The position numbers and the translations under genes were made by a program. Below are positions 8,508 through 17,976 of a stretch of 64,000 nucleotides of DNA, piece after piece (the first letter of the stretch is position 1; each line of letters starts with the position of its first letter). The notes under the pieces were generated by a model. It saw only the letters and a program-made list of their open reading frames with translations, had not been told where the DNA came from and made no database searches. The stretch comes from an uncultured Roseovarius sp. (GTDB taxonomy: Bacteria; Pseudomonadota; Alphaproteobacteria; Rhodobacterales; Rhodobacteraceae), in NCBI GenBank assembly GCA_947497295.1, contig CANMFU010000012.1, positions 1 through 64,000 on the forward strand, written 5' to 3'.

Positions 8508-8962
8508 GACGGGCAATACCCGCCCGCGCGCGCCTTTGGCATGTGCCGCAAATGGCTGCCATCCTCTGGGGTTTCATCCACCGCACCCCATGGTTGCCGC
8601 GCGTACGCCCCTACCGCAACGACCTGCGCGTCATAGCTCAAATAACGCGCGCCGGATGGGTGCGGGTGCTGCGCGACGCGCGCGGACCTGCCGCATTCAT
8701 CGCGCGCGACGGCGCTATTGTGCATGCGCTCTATGTGCATCCCCGCGCGCAGCGGCGCGGCATGGGCCGCATCCTGCTGGAGGATGCCAAGCGCGGCCAG
8801 CCCCGGCTGGAGCTGTTCGTTGCCGAGGCGAACACCCCCGCCCGCGCCTTCTACCGCGCCCACGGCTTTGCCGAAGTCGCGCGCAGCTGTGGCGCTGGAA
8901 ATGACGAGCACCTGCCGGACGTCCACATGGTCTGGCATCAAGACAGGAGCGCCGAAGCATGA
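8504..8962 (+). CDS. GNAT-family N-acetyltransferase
   Basis: This 152-residue GNAT-type protein has the acetyl-CoA pyrophosphate loop in HPRAQRRGMGRILL (R-x-x-G-x-G) and the C-terminal pattern NTPARAFYRAHGFAEV common in small-molecule or protein acetyltransferases. The substrate is unknown. It starts with GTG overlapping the ycjX stop and its own stop overlaps the ycjF start (ATGA), so all three are translationally coupled. A GNAT between ycjX and ycjF is not the enterobacterial arrangement and may point to a lineage-specific partner. Confidence 0.8.
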   Translation: MRRAIPARARLWHVPQMAAILWGFIHRTPWLPRVRPYRNDLRVIAQITRAGWVRVLRDARGPAAFIARDGAIVHALYVHPRAQRRGMGRILLEDAKRGQPRLELFVAEANTPARAFYRAHGFAEVARSCGAGNDEHLPDVHMVWHQDRSAEA

Positions 8963-9960
8963 GCCGCCCCAAAGGCCCCATCCTGTTCGATCTGGATCAG
9001 GACGCCCCCCGCGCCGCCCCGTCCGAGGCGCCCCCGGTGCCGGACCCCGACCTGCCGCCGCCCCATGAGGGGCGTGCGATGCAGACCGTCGCCGCGCTGG
9101 CGGCGCGCCGCCCTTCGCGGCTGGCCCGGCTGTTCTGGGGGCTGCTGGGCAGCATCCTTGGCCTTGCCATATCGCTGGCGGCGTGGAATTTCGCCACCGG
9201 CCTGATCGCCAGCGTGCCCGTGCTGGGTTATATCGTGACGGCGCTGATCATCGCGCTGATCGCCGTCCTGCTGATCATTGCCATGCGCGAATTCGCCGCC
9301 TTTGCCCGGCTGGGCCGCATCGACGCGCTGCACCGCGCCGCAGATGCCGCGCTGGCCGACGACGATCTGCCCGCCGCGCGCCGCCTGATCGATGATCTGG
9401 TCAAACTATACGCCGCGCGCGATGATACCCGTTGGGGCCGCGAAAACCTGGCCGAACGGCGCGGCGATCAGTTCGACGCCGCCGCCCTTCTGGCTTTGGC
9501 CGAGGCCGAATTGCTGACACCGCTGGATGCAGCCGCCGCCCGCCAGGTCGAGGCCGCCGCGCGGCAGGTCGCCGCCGTCACCGCGCTGGTGCCGCTCGCG
9601 CTGGCCGATGTCATCGTGGCGCTGAGCGCCAACATCCGCATGATCCGGCGCATCGCCGAAATCTACGGGGGCCGATCCGGCACGCTGGGCAGTCTGCGTC
9701 TGACACGCGCCGTGCTGACCCACCTGGTCGCCACCGGCGCTGTGGCCGTCGGCGACGATGTGATCTCCAGCGTGGCCGGCGGCAGCCTGCTGTCCAAGGT
9801 CTCGCGCCGCTTCGGTGAGGGCGTGATAAACGGCGCGCTGACCGCCCGCGTCGGCGTCGCCGCGATGGAGGTCTGCCGCCCCCTGCCGTTTTCGCCCGGC
9901 AAACGCCCCAAGGTGCGCCGCCTGCTGGCCACCGCGCTCAGCGGGCTTTTCCCCAGCTAG
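8959..9960 (+). CDS. ycjF: YcjF-family inner-membrane protein (TIGR01620/DUF697)
   Basis: The 333-residue protein starts with a proline-rich cytoplasmic segment. Two closely spaced membrane helices follow at about 54–77 and 84–106. A long soluble part ends in the DUF697-type segment GTLGSLRLTRAVLTHLVATG (about 235–254) and GGSLLSKVSRRFGEGVINGA. This pattern is that of YcjF, the usual partner of YcjX. Its start codon overlaps the GNAT stop. The role is unknown; coupling suggests a complex with the YcjX NTPase at the membrane. Confidence 0.85.
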   Translation: MSRPKGPILFDLDQDAPRAAPSEAPPVPDPDLPPPHEGRAMQTVAALAARRPSRLARLFWGLLGSILGLAISLAAWNFATGLIASVPVLGYIVTALIIALIAVLLIIAMREFAAFARLGRIDALHRAADAALADDDLPAARRLIDDLVKLYAARDDTRWGRENLAERRGDQFDAAALLALAEAELLTPLDAAAARQVEAAARQVAAVTALVPLALADVIVALSANIRMIRRIAEIYGGRSGTLGSLRLTRAVLTHLVATGAVAVGDDVISSVAGGSLLSKVSRRFGEGVINGALTARVGVAAMEVCRPLPFSPGKRPKVRRLLATALSGLFPS

Positions 9961-10140
9961 CGCGCCCTCTGGACGCGCCGCAAACCGCGCCCTATAAGGC
10001 GCACATGATGCGTCTCATTGCGATCATCATTCGAATTACATGCCCGGCGCTCTGATCCTTGAGCCGCCGGGAAAAGGCGTTCGAGCCACTCGCGCCGCCC
10101 CCTCCATTTCCTCCGAACATCCGAGATAAGGACGCCCGCA

Positions 10141-13140
10141 ATGTGCGCCGACACACCTGACACCGCTTCCCAATACAAAGACACGCTGAACCTGCCGCAA
10201 ACTGATTTTCCGATGCGCGGCGGCCTGCCCAAGCGCGAGCCTGAATGGCTGGCTCATTGGGAGAGGATCGGGATCTATGACCGCCTGCGCGAGAAGGCCG
10301 CCGCAAACCCCGGCGCGCGCCCGCCTTTTACCCTGCATGACGGCCCCCCCTACGCCAATGGCCACCTGCATATCGGCCACGCGCTGAACAAGATCCTCAA
10401 GGATATGGTGGTGCGCAGCCAGCAGATGATGGGCCGCGACGCCCGCTACATCCCCGGCTGGGACTGCCACGGCCTGCCGATCGAATGGAAGATCGAAGAG
10501 CAATACCGCGCCAAGGGCAAGAACAAGGACGAGGTCGATGTTGTCGATTTCCGGCAGGAATGCCGCAAGTTCGCCGAAGGCTGGGTGGACATCCAGCGCG
10601 CCGAATTCAAGCGCCTTGGCGTCACCGGCAAATGGGAAAACCCCTACCTGACAATGGATTTCCGCGCCGAGCGGATCATTGCGGAGGAGTTCCAGAAATT
10701 CCTGATGACCGGCACGCTTTACCAAGGGTCGAAGCCGGTGATGTGGTCGCCGGTGGAAAAAACGGCGCTGGCCGAGGCCGAGATCGAGTATCACGACCAC
10801 AAAAGCCACACGATCTGGGTGCGATTTCGGGTAGCGGGCAACCCCAAATGGGGTGGAGGATACACTGTCCCCACATTTGTTGAAAATCCTGGCGAAAAAG
10901 AAGAAGCACAAGCTAAGGCAGCAGAACTTCAAAAAGCTTCGGTCGTCATCTGGACCACGACCCCCTGGACGATCCCCTCGAACAAGGCGGTCGCCTTCAA
11001 CCCTTCCATCGCCTACGGCCTCTACCGCGTCGATGCCACCGAAGAAGAAAGCTGGACCAACCCCGGCGATCTCTACCTTTTCGCTGACACGCTGGCCGAG
11101 GAAACGCTGACCAAGGCCCGCGTCACCGAACATACCCGCCTGCGCGACGTCACCGCCGATGAACTGGGCGCGCTGATCCTCGCCCATCCCTTTGCGGGTC
11201 TCGATGGCGCGAATGGCTTCTGGGACTACCCCGTGCCGATGATCGACGGCGATCACGTCACCGACGACGCCGGCACCGGCTTTGTCCACACCGCACCCAG
11301 CCACGGTGCGGACGATTACGAGTGTTTCGTCAAACGCGGCTGGATCAAGGAGATGACCCATAACGTCGGCGAGGAATCCGAATTTCTGGCCCATGTCCCC
11401 TTCTTCGCGGGCCTTCAGGTATTCGACCGCAAGGGCAAGGAAAGCAAGGCAAACCCCGCCGTCATCGACAAGCTGGTCGAGGCGGGCGGCATCATCGCGC
11501 GCGGCCGCACCACCCACAGCTATCCGCATTCCTGGCGCTCCAAGGCGCCGATCATCTTCCGCAACACGCCGCAATGGTTCGCCGCCATCGACCGCCCCGT
11601 GGGCGACGGGCAGGACACCTACGGCAAGACGATCCGCCAGCGCGCACTGACCTCCATCGACAGCCTCGTGAAATGGACCCCGCAAAAGGGCCGCAACCGC
11701 CTCTATGCGATGATCGAGGCGCGCCCCGACTGGGTGCTGTCGCGCCAGCGCGCCTGGGGCGTGCCGCTGACCTGCTTCACGCGCAAGGGCGCACTGCCGA
11801 CCGACGACGATTTCCTGCTGAGAAATGAAGAAGTCAACGCCCGCATCCTCGAAGCCTTCGAGGCTGAAGGCGCGGATGCATGGTACAAAGACGGCGCCAA
11901 AGAGCGGTTCCTCGACGGCATCGTCAACCCCGGTGACTGGGACAAGGTCGACGACATCCTCGATGTATGGTTCGATTCCGGCTCCACCCACGCGTTCGTG
12001 CTGCGCGACCGCGAGGACGGGTCCGAGGACGGACTGGCCGACCTCTACCTTGAGGGCACCGATCAGCATCGCGGCTGGTTCCATTCGTCCATGTTGCAGG
12101 CCTGCGGCACGATGGGCCGCGCGCCCTATCGCGGGGTGCTGACCCACGGCTTCACGCTGGACGCCAAGGGCAACAAGATGTCCAAATCCGTCGGCAACAC
12201 CGTGTCCCCCGAGGACGTCACCAAGCAATACGGCGCCGATATCCTGCGCCTCTGGGTCGCGCAATCGGACTACACCGGCGATCTGCGCATCGGCCCCGAA
12301 ATTCTCAAAGGCGTTGCCGACAGCTATCGCCGCATGCGCAACACCATGCGCTACCTGCTGGGCGCGCTGGCGCATTTTGATGAGGCGGACCGCACCCCGG
12401 CAGACCAGATGCCCGAGCTGGAACAGTGGGTGCTGCACCGCATGGCCGAACTGGATAAAACTGTGCGTGAAGGCTACGACGCCTACAACTTCCAGGGCGT
12501 CACGCAGGCGTTGCTGAACTTCTGCACGCTCGACCTGTCGGCCTTCTATTTCGACGTGCGCAAGGATGTACTCTATTGCGACGGCGACAGCATCGAACGG
12601 CGCTCGGCGCGCACCGTGCTGGACCTGCTGTTCCACCGCCTGACCACATGGCTCGCCCCCGTCATGGCCTTCACGATGGAGGAAGTCTGGCTGGAACGGT
12701 TCCCCGGCGCGGACTCTTCCCTCCACCTGCAGGACATCCCCGAAACGCCTGCCACATGGCTGAACCCCCAGCTCGCCAGCAAATGGACAGGCATCCGCCA
12801 GGCCCGCCGCGCGGTGACGGCAGCGCTGGAAATCGAGCGCACGAACAAGGTCATCGGCTCCTCGCTTGAGGCCGCACCCGAGGTTTTCGTCGAAAACGAG
12901 GCGACGCTGGCCGTCCTCAAATCGGTTCCATTCGCGGATATCTGCATCACCTCGGCCGTGACCCTGACCCACGGTGCGGCGTCGAACGGCGCCTTCCACC
13001 TGCCCGAGGCCGAAGGCTTTGGCGTGACCTTCCACAAGGCGCCCGGCGACAAATGCCAGCGCTGCTGGAAGATCTTGCCGGACGTGGGCACCCACGCCCA
13101 TCCCGGCACCTGCGCGCGCTGCTCTGCCGCGCTGGCGTGA
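10141..13140 (+). CDS. ileS: Isoleucine–tRNA ligase
   Basis: The 999-residue enzyme charges tRNA-Ile. It has the class I HIGH motif in GHLHIGHALNK (near residue 76), the CP1 editing domain with TTTPWTIPSN (near 275), KMSKS at 679–683, the anticodon-binding helical domain, and a C-terminal zinc finger (CQRCWK … CARC). An AAGGA site precedes the ATG. One odd feature is residues about 232–262, encoded by roughly 10845–10940. They form a charged, Ala/Glu/Lys-rich insertion before SVVIWTTTPW whose DNA is much poorer in GC (26 of 60 bases in 10861–10920) than the rest of the gene. Confidence 0.97.
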   Translation: MCADTPDTASQYKDTLNLPQTDFPMRGGLPKREPEWLAHWERIGIYDRLREKAAANPGARPPFTLHDGPPYANGHLHIGHALNKILKDMVVRSQQMMGRDARYIPGWDCHGLPIEWKIEEQYRAKGKNKDEVDVVDFRQECRKFAEGWVDIQRAEFKRLGVTGKWENPYLTMDFRAERIIAEEFQKFLMTGTLYQGSKPVMWSPVEKTALAEAEIEYHDHKSHTIWVRFRVAGNPKWGGGYTVPTFVENPGEKEEAQAKAAELQKASVVIWTTTPWTIPSNKAVAFNPSIAYGLYRVDATEEESWTNPGDLYLFADTLAEETLTKARVTEHTRLRDVTADELGALILAHPFAGLDGANGFWDYPVPMIDGDHVTDDAGTGFVHTAPSHGADDYECFVKRGWIKEMTHNVGEESEFLAHVPFFAGLQVFDRKGKESKANPAVIDKLVEAGGIIARGRTTHSYPHSWRSKAPIIFRNTPQWFAAIDRPVGDGQDTYGKTIRQRALTSIDSLVKWTPQKGRNRLYAMIEARPDWVLSRQRAWGVPLTCFTRKGALPTDDDFLLRNEEVNARILEAFEAEGADAWYKDGAKERFLDGIVNPGDWDKVDDILDVWFDSGSTHAFVLRDREDGSEDGLADLYLEGTDQHRGWFHSSMLQACGTMGRAPYRGVLTHGFTLDAKGNKMSKSVGNTVSPEDVTKQYGADILRLWVAQSDYTGDLRIGPEILKGVADSYRRMRNTMRYLLGALAHFDEADRTPADQMPELEQWVLHRMAELDKTVREGYDAYNFQGVTQALLNFCTLDLSAFYFDVRKDVLYCDGDSIERRSARTVLDLLFHRLTTWLAPVMAFTMEEVWLERFPGADSSLHLQDIPETPATWLNPQLASKWTGIRQARRAVTAALEIERTNKVIGSSLEAAPEVFVENEATLAVLKSVPFADICITSAVTLTHGAASNGAFHLPEAEGFGVTFHKAPGDKCQRCWKILPDVGTHAHPGTCARCSAALA

Positions 13141-13151
13141 CATGACCCACA

Positions 13152-13175
13152 GGGCGCCGCAGAAAAACGGCGCCC
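13152..13175 (+). terminator. Terminator-like hairpin after ileS
   Basis: GGGCGCCG and CGGCGCCC (13152–13159 and 13168–13175) form a perfect 8-base stem around an A-rich loop, 11 bases after the ileS stop. It is followed by a short pyrimidine run (GGCTTTCATCTTTCC). Confidence 0.6.
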
Positions 13176-13178
13176 GGC

Positions 13179-13200
13179 TTTCATCTTTCCAAAAATACTC
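13179..13200 (+). repeat. Dispersed intergenic repeat, copy 2
   Basis: TTTCATCTTTCCAAAAATACTC directly follows the ileS terminator hairpin. It is one of the closest matches to the six-copy family consensus. Confidence 0.65.
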
Positions 13201-13346
13201 AAATTCCCCATTTCACCCCAGATGCCTGCCTCACAGAATCCGCCCTGCACCGCCCACGGTATTATATTCTCAACACGCACTTGCGCAGCCCTTGGCCGCA
13301 TTACATCTGCAAATGGCACCGACCTCATAACAAGGCAGCCACTGCG

Positions 13347-14267
13347 TTGGATTTCATTTACGTTTTCGCGGGGCTGATCGGCCTCTTTCTCGGAGGCGAA
13401 GCATTGGTGCGCGGCAGTGTCGGACTGGCGCGCCGAATGGCCATATCGCCGCTGCTGATCGGGCTGACGGTGGTCGGCTTTGGCACATCCACCCCTGAAT
13501 TGCTGGTGTCGGTCAACGCCGCGCTCAGCGGCGTGCCGGACATTGCGCTGGGCAATGTGCTGGGATCAAACATCGCCAATATCCTGCTGATCGCCGGCCT
13601 GACCGCGCTGGTCTGGCCCATCAGCGTCCCCGGCGGCACGGTGCGGCGCGATGCGGGCGTCATGGTCGCAGCTGCGGTCAGTCTGGTGCCAATTTTTGCC
13701 ATGGGCGAGATTGGCCGTCTGGCCGGGATCTGTCTGATGGCCGCGCTAACCGCCTATCTGGTCTGGGCCTACCTGGCACCCGGAGAAGATACGGTGCCCG
13801 ACATCGATTTGGCGCCCTCGATGCCGACTTTGCCGGCGGCCCTGTGGATCGGCGGCGGGTTCATCGCCCTGCTGGCAGGGGCGCATTTTCTGGTGGAGGG
13901 ATCGGTCGCCATCGCCCGCAGCTTCGGCCTGTCCGAGGCGTTCATCGGGCTCAGCATCGTGGCCGTCGGCACCTCACTACCCGAGCTGGCCACATCCATC
14001 ATCGCCGCCTTCCGGCGCCAATCAGCAATTGCCATCGGCAATATCATCGGTTCTAACATCTTCAACATATTTGGTATTCTGGGCGCCACCGCCATCATCA
14101 CGCCAATCCCGGTCAGCAGCCGCTTCCTCAGCTTCGATGCGCCGGTGGCGATTGCGGTTTCGGTCCTGCTTGCGGCACTTTTGCTGACCCGCCCGGTGAT
14201 CGGACGCGCAATGGGAGTGGTGCTGCTGGTGGCTTACGCGGTCTACATCCTCGGCGCCCAAAGCTGA
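13347..14267 (+). CDS. Calcium/sodium antiporter (YrbG family, CaCA superfamily)
   Basis: This 306-residue inner-membrane protein has about ten helices built from two inverted repeats. Each carries the exchanger alpha motif: GFGTSTPELLVSV with GNVLGSNIANI in the first half, and AVGTSLPELATSI with GNIIGSNIFNI in the second. These polar residues bind Ca2+ and Na+. I start at TTG 13347 because MDFIYVFAGLIGLFLGGEAL begins exactly at the first helix; an in-frame upstream extension from 13281 has no membrane or family character. It is convergent with rpsA across a shared terminator. Confidence 0.85.
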   Translation: MDFIYVFAGLIGLFLGGEALVRGSVGLARRMAISPLLIGLTVVGFGTSTPELLVSVNAALSGVPDIALGNVLGSNIANILLIAGLTALVWPISVPGGTVRRDAGVMVAAAVSLVPIFAMGEIGRLAGICLMAALTAYLVWAYLAPGEDTVPDIDLAPSMPTLPAALWIGGGFIALLAGAHFLVEGSVAIARSFGLSEAFIGLSIVAVGTSLPELATSIIAAFRRQSAIAIGNIIGSNIFNIFGILGATAIITPIPVSSRFLSFDAPVAIAVSVLLAALLLTRPVIGRAMGVVLLVAYAVYILGAQS

Positions 14268-14294
14268 GCGCCGGTCACACCCACAATACCGAAA

Positions 14295-14322
14295 ACGGCC
14301 CCGCAGTGTTCTGCGGGGCCGT
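14295..14322 (-). terminator. Strong terminator hairpin between the antiporter and rpsA
   Basis: ACGGCCCCGCAG and CTGCGGGGCCGT form a perfect 12-base stem with a TGTT loop. On the minus strand it is followed by TTTTCGG, so it mainly terminates rpsA; it may also stop the antiporter transcript. Confidence 0.85.
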
Positions 14323-14349
14323 CGTCATATCATAACGCAAGAGGCGCGA

Positions 14350-16032
14350 TCAGTCGTTGTCGGACTTCAGCGCTGCGCCCAGGATATCGCCCAGCGATGC
14401 GCCCGAAGCGGAAGAGCCGTACTGTTCAACGGCTTCTTTTTCTTCTGCAATCTCGCGGGCCTTGATCGACAGACCCAGACGGTGCGATTTGGCGTCGACG
14501 TTGGTGACGCGGGCGTCAACCTTGTCACCGACCGAGAACCGCTCGGGGCGCTGCTCGGCACGGTCGCGGGACAGATCGGAGCGGCGGATGAAGGACTTCA
14601 TGCCTTCGTATTCCACTTCGATCCCGCCATCTTCGATGGAGGTCACGGCAACGGTGATGATCGCGCCGCGCTTCACGCCGCCGACCGCTTCGGCGAACTT
14701 GTCACCGCCGAGATTCTTGATCGAAAGCGAAATACGCTCCTTGTCGGTATCGACCTCGGACACAACCGCCTGAACGACATCGCCTTTGCGGTAGTTCTGG
14801 ATTGCATCTTCGCCACGCTCGTCCCAGCTGATGTCGCTGAGGTGAACCATGCCGTCGATTTCGCCTTCGAGACCGATGAACAGACCGAATTCGGTGATGT
14901 TCTTGACCTCGCCCTCGACCTCGGTGCCCTCGGGGTGTGTTTCTGCAAACACTTCCCACGGGTTACGCATGGTCTGCTTGAGGCCCAGCGAAACGCGGCG
15001 CTTGGCGCTGTCGATTTCCAGAACCATGACTTCGACTTCCTGGCTGGTCGACACGATCTTGCCGGGATGGACGTTCTTCTTGGTCCAGGACATTTCCGAG
15101 ACGTGAACCAGACCTTCGACGCCCGGCTCCAGCTCGACGAATGCACCATAATCGGTGATGTTCGTCACGCGGCCCGTATGGGTGGACTCCAGCGGGTACT
15201 TGCCGGCGACCATATCCCACGGATCTTCCTGAAGCTGCTTCATGCCCAGGGAAATGCGGTGCGTTTCCTTGTTGATCTTGATCACCTGAACCTTGACCGT
15301 TTCGCCGATGGCGAGGATCTCGGAGGGGTGGTTCACGCGGCGCCATGCCATGTCGGTGACGTGCAGCAGGCCATCAACACCGCCCAGATCGACGAATGCG
15401 CCGTATTCTGTGATGTTCTTGACGACGCCGTCGACATTCTGACCTTCGGTCAGGTTGCCGATGACTTCGGCGCGCTGCTCGGCGCGGCTCTCTTCGAGGA
15501 TCGCACGGCGCGATACCACGATGTTGCCGCGGCGGCGGTCCATTTTCAGAACCTGGAAAGGCTGCTTGAGACCCATCAGCGGGCCGGCATCGCGCACGGG
15601 GCGCACATCGACCTGTGAGCCGGGCAGAAACGCAACAGCGCCGCCCAGATCGACGGTAAAGCCACCCTTGACACGCCCAAAGATGGCGCCTTCGACGCGC
15701 TCTTCTGCGGCGTATGCCTTCTCCAGACGGTCCCATGCCTCTTCGCGGCGGGCCATTTCGCGGCTGATGACAGCCTCGCCCTTGGCGTTCTCGGCCGAGC
15801 GCAGGAACACTTCGACTTCGTCGCCGACATTGATGTTCGGCTGCTCGCCGGGATCTGCAAATTCTTTCAGATCGACGCGGCCTTCCATCTTGTAGCCGAC
15901 GTCGATGATGGCCTGGCCCGCTTCAACAGCGATGACCTTGCCTTTGACAACTGTACCCTCATCGGGCGTGTCCATTTCGAAGCTTTCGTTCAAAAGCGCT
16001 TCGAATTCTTCCATAGATGTATTCTGAGCCAT
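14350..16032 (-). CDS. rpsA: 30S ribosomal protein S1
   Basis: The 560-residue protein has six S1 OB-fold RNA-binding repeats, visible as recurring phrases such as VVKNITEYGAFVDLGGVDGL, GRVTNITDYGAFVELEPG and GEVKNITEFGLFIGLEG. It binds mRNA on the small subunit and helps start translation. I choose the ATG at 16032 (MAQNTSMEEFEALLNESF) with an AAGGAA site upstream; the open frame further upstream is not family-like. It follows cmk on the same strand, the conserved cmk–rpsA order of proteobacteria. Confidence 0.97.
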   Translation of the reverse strand: MAQNTSMEEFEALLNESFEMDTPDEGTVVKGKVIAVEAGQAIIDVGYKMEGRVDLKEFADPGEQPNINVGDEVEVFLRSAENAKGEAVISREMARREEAWDRLEKAYAAEERVEGAIFGRVKGGFTVDLGGAVAFLPGSQVDVRPVRDAGPLMGLKQPFQVLKMDRRRGNIVVSRRAILEESRAEQRAEVIGNLTEGQNVDGVVKNITEYGAFVDLGGVDGLLHVTDMAWRRVNHPSEILAIGETVKVQVIKINKETHRISLGMKQLQEDPWDMVAGKYPLESTHTGRVTNITDYGAFVELEPGVEGLVHVSEMSWTKKNVHPGKIVSTSQEVEVMVLEIDSAKRRVSLGLKQTMRNPWEVFAETHPEGTEVEGEVKNITEFGLFIGLEGEIDGMVHLSDISWDERGEDAIQNYRKGDVVQAVVSEVDTDKERISLSIKNLGGDKFAEAVGGVKRGAIITVAVTSIEDGGIEVEYEGMKSFIRRSDLSRDRAEQRPERFSVGDKVDARVTNVDAKSHRLGLSIKAREIAEEKEAVEQYGSSASGASLGDILGAALKSDND

Positions 16033-16131
16033 GTGGTCTCGGATTCCTTTATACGGTTTTTTCGGGCCGCGCGGTTGTCTCCGCCGGTCTTGAGGTTTCA
16101 TTGGTCGGGCGATGTGCAAACAGCGAAAGAG

Positions 16132-16151
16132 GGCCCTGTTGATGCAGGGCC
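16132..16151 (-). terminator. Hairpin between cmk and rpsA
   Basis: GGCCCTG/CAGGGCC (16132–16138 and 16145–16151) is followed on the minus strand by CTCTTTCGC. It lies about 90 bases after the cmk stop and 100 bases before the rpsA start. It could terminate cmk or attenuate read-through into rpsA. The T run is short. Confidence 0.45.
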
Positions 16152-16240
16152 TGCTCGATTCTTTCGGATTTGCGGCAGATACCGCCAGTGTGACAGCCGC
16201 GCGTATAGGACAACGCGGCCCGATTGACAAGGGCGCGCGC

Positions 16241-16852
16241 CTAGCCGCGCTGCACGCGCTCTACCTCGGCGATGGCGGCGGCGACAGCCTGCTCGATCGT
16301 CAGGCGCGACGTGTCCAGCAGGATCGCATCCTCCGCCGGTTTCAGCGGGGCCGCAGCGCGGGCGCTGTCGCGCGCGTCCCGCAGGCGCAGATCGTCCAGC
16401 ACCTCCTGAAACGTAACGTCATGCCCGGCGCCGGTGAGTTCCGTCAAGCGGCGGGCCGCGCGGACATCATCGGTGGCAGTGACGTACAGCTTGACCTCGG
16501 CGTGCGGGCAAATGACCGTACCAATGTCGCGCCCATCCAGCACGGCGCCGCCGGACCGGGTGGCAAAGGCGCGCTGAAAGTCGATCAGCGCCTGGCGCAC
16601 TTCGGGGATCGCGGCGACACGGCTGGCGGCCTGGCCCACCTCGGGCGTGCGCAGGTCCGCAGCGTCAAGATCGGCGTGCCGGAGCATGCGGGCCGCCTCG
16701 ACCGGGCCGGCACCGTCCAGGGTGCGGCGCCCGGTCGCCCGATACAGCAGTCCGGTATCCAGATGCGCAAAGCCGAAATGCGCCGCCAGACGGCGTCCGA
16801 CCGTGCCCTTGCCCGCTGCTGCCGGCCCGTCGATTGCGATTGTGAATGTCAT
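16241..16852 (-). CDS. cmk: Cytidylate kinase
   Basis: This 203-residue kinase phosphorylates CMP and dCMP to the diphosphates. The N-terminus has the P-loop [18 protein letters not shown], then YRATGRR for nucleotide binding. The conserved [20 protein letters not shown] segment and an RRLTE-type lid region follow. It is shorter than E. coli Cmk (about 227) but normal for alphaproteobacteria. It lies directly upstream of rpsA, the conserved gene order. Confidence 0.95.
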   Translation of the reverse strand: MTFTIAIDGPAAAGKGTVGRRLAAHFGFAHLDTGLLYRATGRRTLDGAGPVEAARMLRHADLDAADLRTPEVGQAASRVAAIPEVRQALIDFQRAFATRSGGAVLDGRDIGTVICPHAEVKLYVTATDDVRAARRLTELTGAGHDVTFQEVLDDLRLRDARDSARAAAPLKPAEDAILLDTSRLTIEQAVAAAIAEVERVQRG

Positions 16853-17103
16853 TTGCGCCTCGCCGCTGTCTGAACGTATCGGTAGAGGAAGCCGGGCGGC
16901 GGCTCAAGCCGTGGATGCACGCGCCTGCTGGATTATGTGTGTAGCAAAGGTCGGAATTTCGGTAATTTCAACAAGAAAAGCCGTCATGTTGTTTTGATTT
17001 GCAAATGTTGCAATAGCGGCGGCCTGCCACGATAATGCATCAGGCGCGCCGCCTCGATTGCGCTGCCGCGACGCCCCCGACTTCAGCGATCCGAGAGAGC
17101 GAT

Positions 17104-17976
17104 ATGACCAAGACACAGCTCTGGAGCCGCGTTTTGCCCGCTGATGGGCGGCCTTTCGTCAAGATGCACGGGCTGCGCAATCACTTTGTTATCGTCGACG
17201 CGCGCGAGGCGCCCTATGCGCCGCAGGCAGCGGAGATTGCGCATATCTGCGATGTGCAGGTTGGCGTGGGCGGCGACCAGTTGCTGGTGATCGGGCATTC
17301 GGCGCGCGCTGATGCGTATCTGCGGATCCTCAATGTGGACGGGCGCGAGGTGGACGCCTGCGGCAATGCAACCCGCTGCGCCGCGTGGCTGCTGCTGCAG
17401 GAGGCTGGCACAGATACCGTGACGCTGGAGACGGGCGCAGGCGTGCTGTCCTGCGCACGCGCGGGGCCGATGGAGGTCAGCGTGCAGATGGGGCGGGTCG
17501 TGCATGACTGGAAGACGATCGGGCTGGCGCATGCGGTGGATCCATTGGACCTGCCGTTGGTGCGTGGGCCGCTATCGCGCGGGGTGGCAGCGTGGATTGG
17601 CAATCCGCACGTGACGTTTTTCATCGAAAACTTGCCGTCGCTAAACGTTGCCGCGCTGGCGCATCCGGTGCAGAACGACCCGCTGTTTCCCGAGCAGGTC
17701 AATGTCGGGCTGGCTGAGGTGCTGGGACCGGCACTTATCCGCTTGCAGGTCTACGAACGTCCCGGCATGGTAACCGCAGCCTGCGGCACCGGCGCCTGCG
17801 TCGCTGTTCGGGCCGCACAGCTGCGCGGGCTGGTCGGGCCGGGCGCTGTGCGCGTTGAGATGGGCGCAGGTGCTGTGCAGATAGAAACGGGCGAAGATGG
17901 CGGCGCGGTGATGACCGGGCCAGTCGCCTATTCCTTTTGGGGCCATTTGCCCCATGAGATGGAAAGGACCAGATGA
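17104..17976 (+). CDS. Diaminopimelate epimerase family protein (DapF-like)
   Basis: The 290-residue protein has both cysteines of the cofactor-independent two-base epimerases: Cys86 in DACGNATRC and Cys227 in ACGTGAC. It also has the substrate-binding IGNPHVTFF segment. DapF converts LL- to meso-diaminopimelate for lysine and peptidoglycan. Two things are unusual. The highly conserved N-terminal G-x-G-N-D-F is GLRNHF here, and the stop overlaps (ATGA) the start of an amino-acid ABC transporter ATPase. It could be the housekeeping enzyme or a paralogue that epimerises an imported amino acid. The upstream region contains two TTGCAA hexamers (about 17000–17013). The start ATG at 17104 follows a GAGAG-type site. 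Confidence 0.7.
   Translation: MTKTQLWSRVLPADGRPFVKMHGLRNHFVIVDAREAPYAPQAAEIAHICDVQVGVGGDQLLVIGHSARADAYLRILNVDGREVDACGNATRCAAWLLLQEAGTDTVTLETGAGVLSCARAGPMEVSVQMGRVVHDWKTIGLAHAVDPLDLPLVRGPLSRGVAAWIGNPHVTFFIENLPSLNVAALAHPVQNDPLFPEQVNVGLAEVLGPALIRLQVYERPGMVTAACGTGACVAVRAAQLRGLVGPGAVRVEMGAGAVQIETGEDGGAVMTGPVAYSFWGHLPHEMERTR

Noticed and set aside
10036..13143. Long open frame antisense to ileS (over 1000 codons), Arg/Gly/Val rich
   Set aside because: Its codons mirror the third positions of a GC-rich gene on the other strand; the plus strand has every IleRS motif. No family-like sequence or ribosome site.
13179..13200. Dispersed repeat as a simple Rho-independent terminator
   Set aside because: The 22-base core has no self-complementary stem, and copy 2 follows a separate hairpin.
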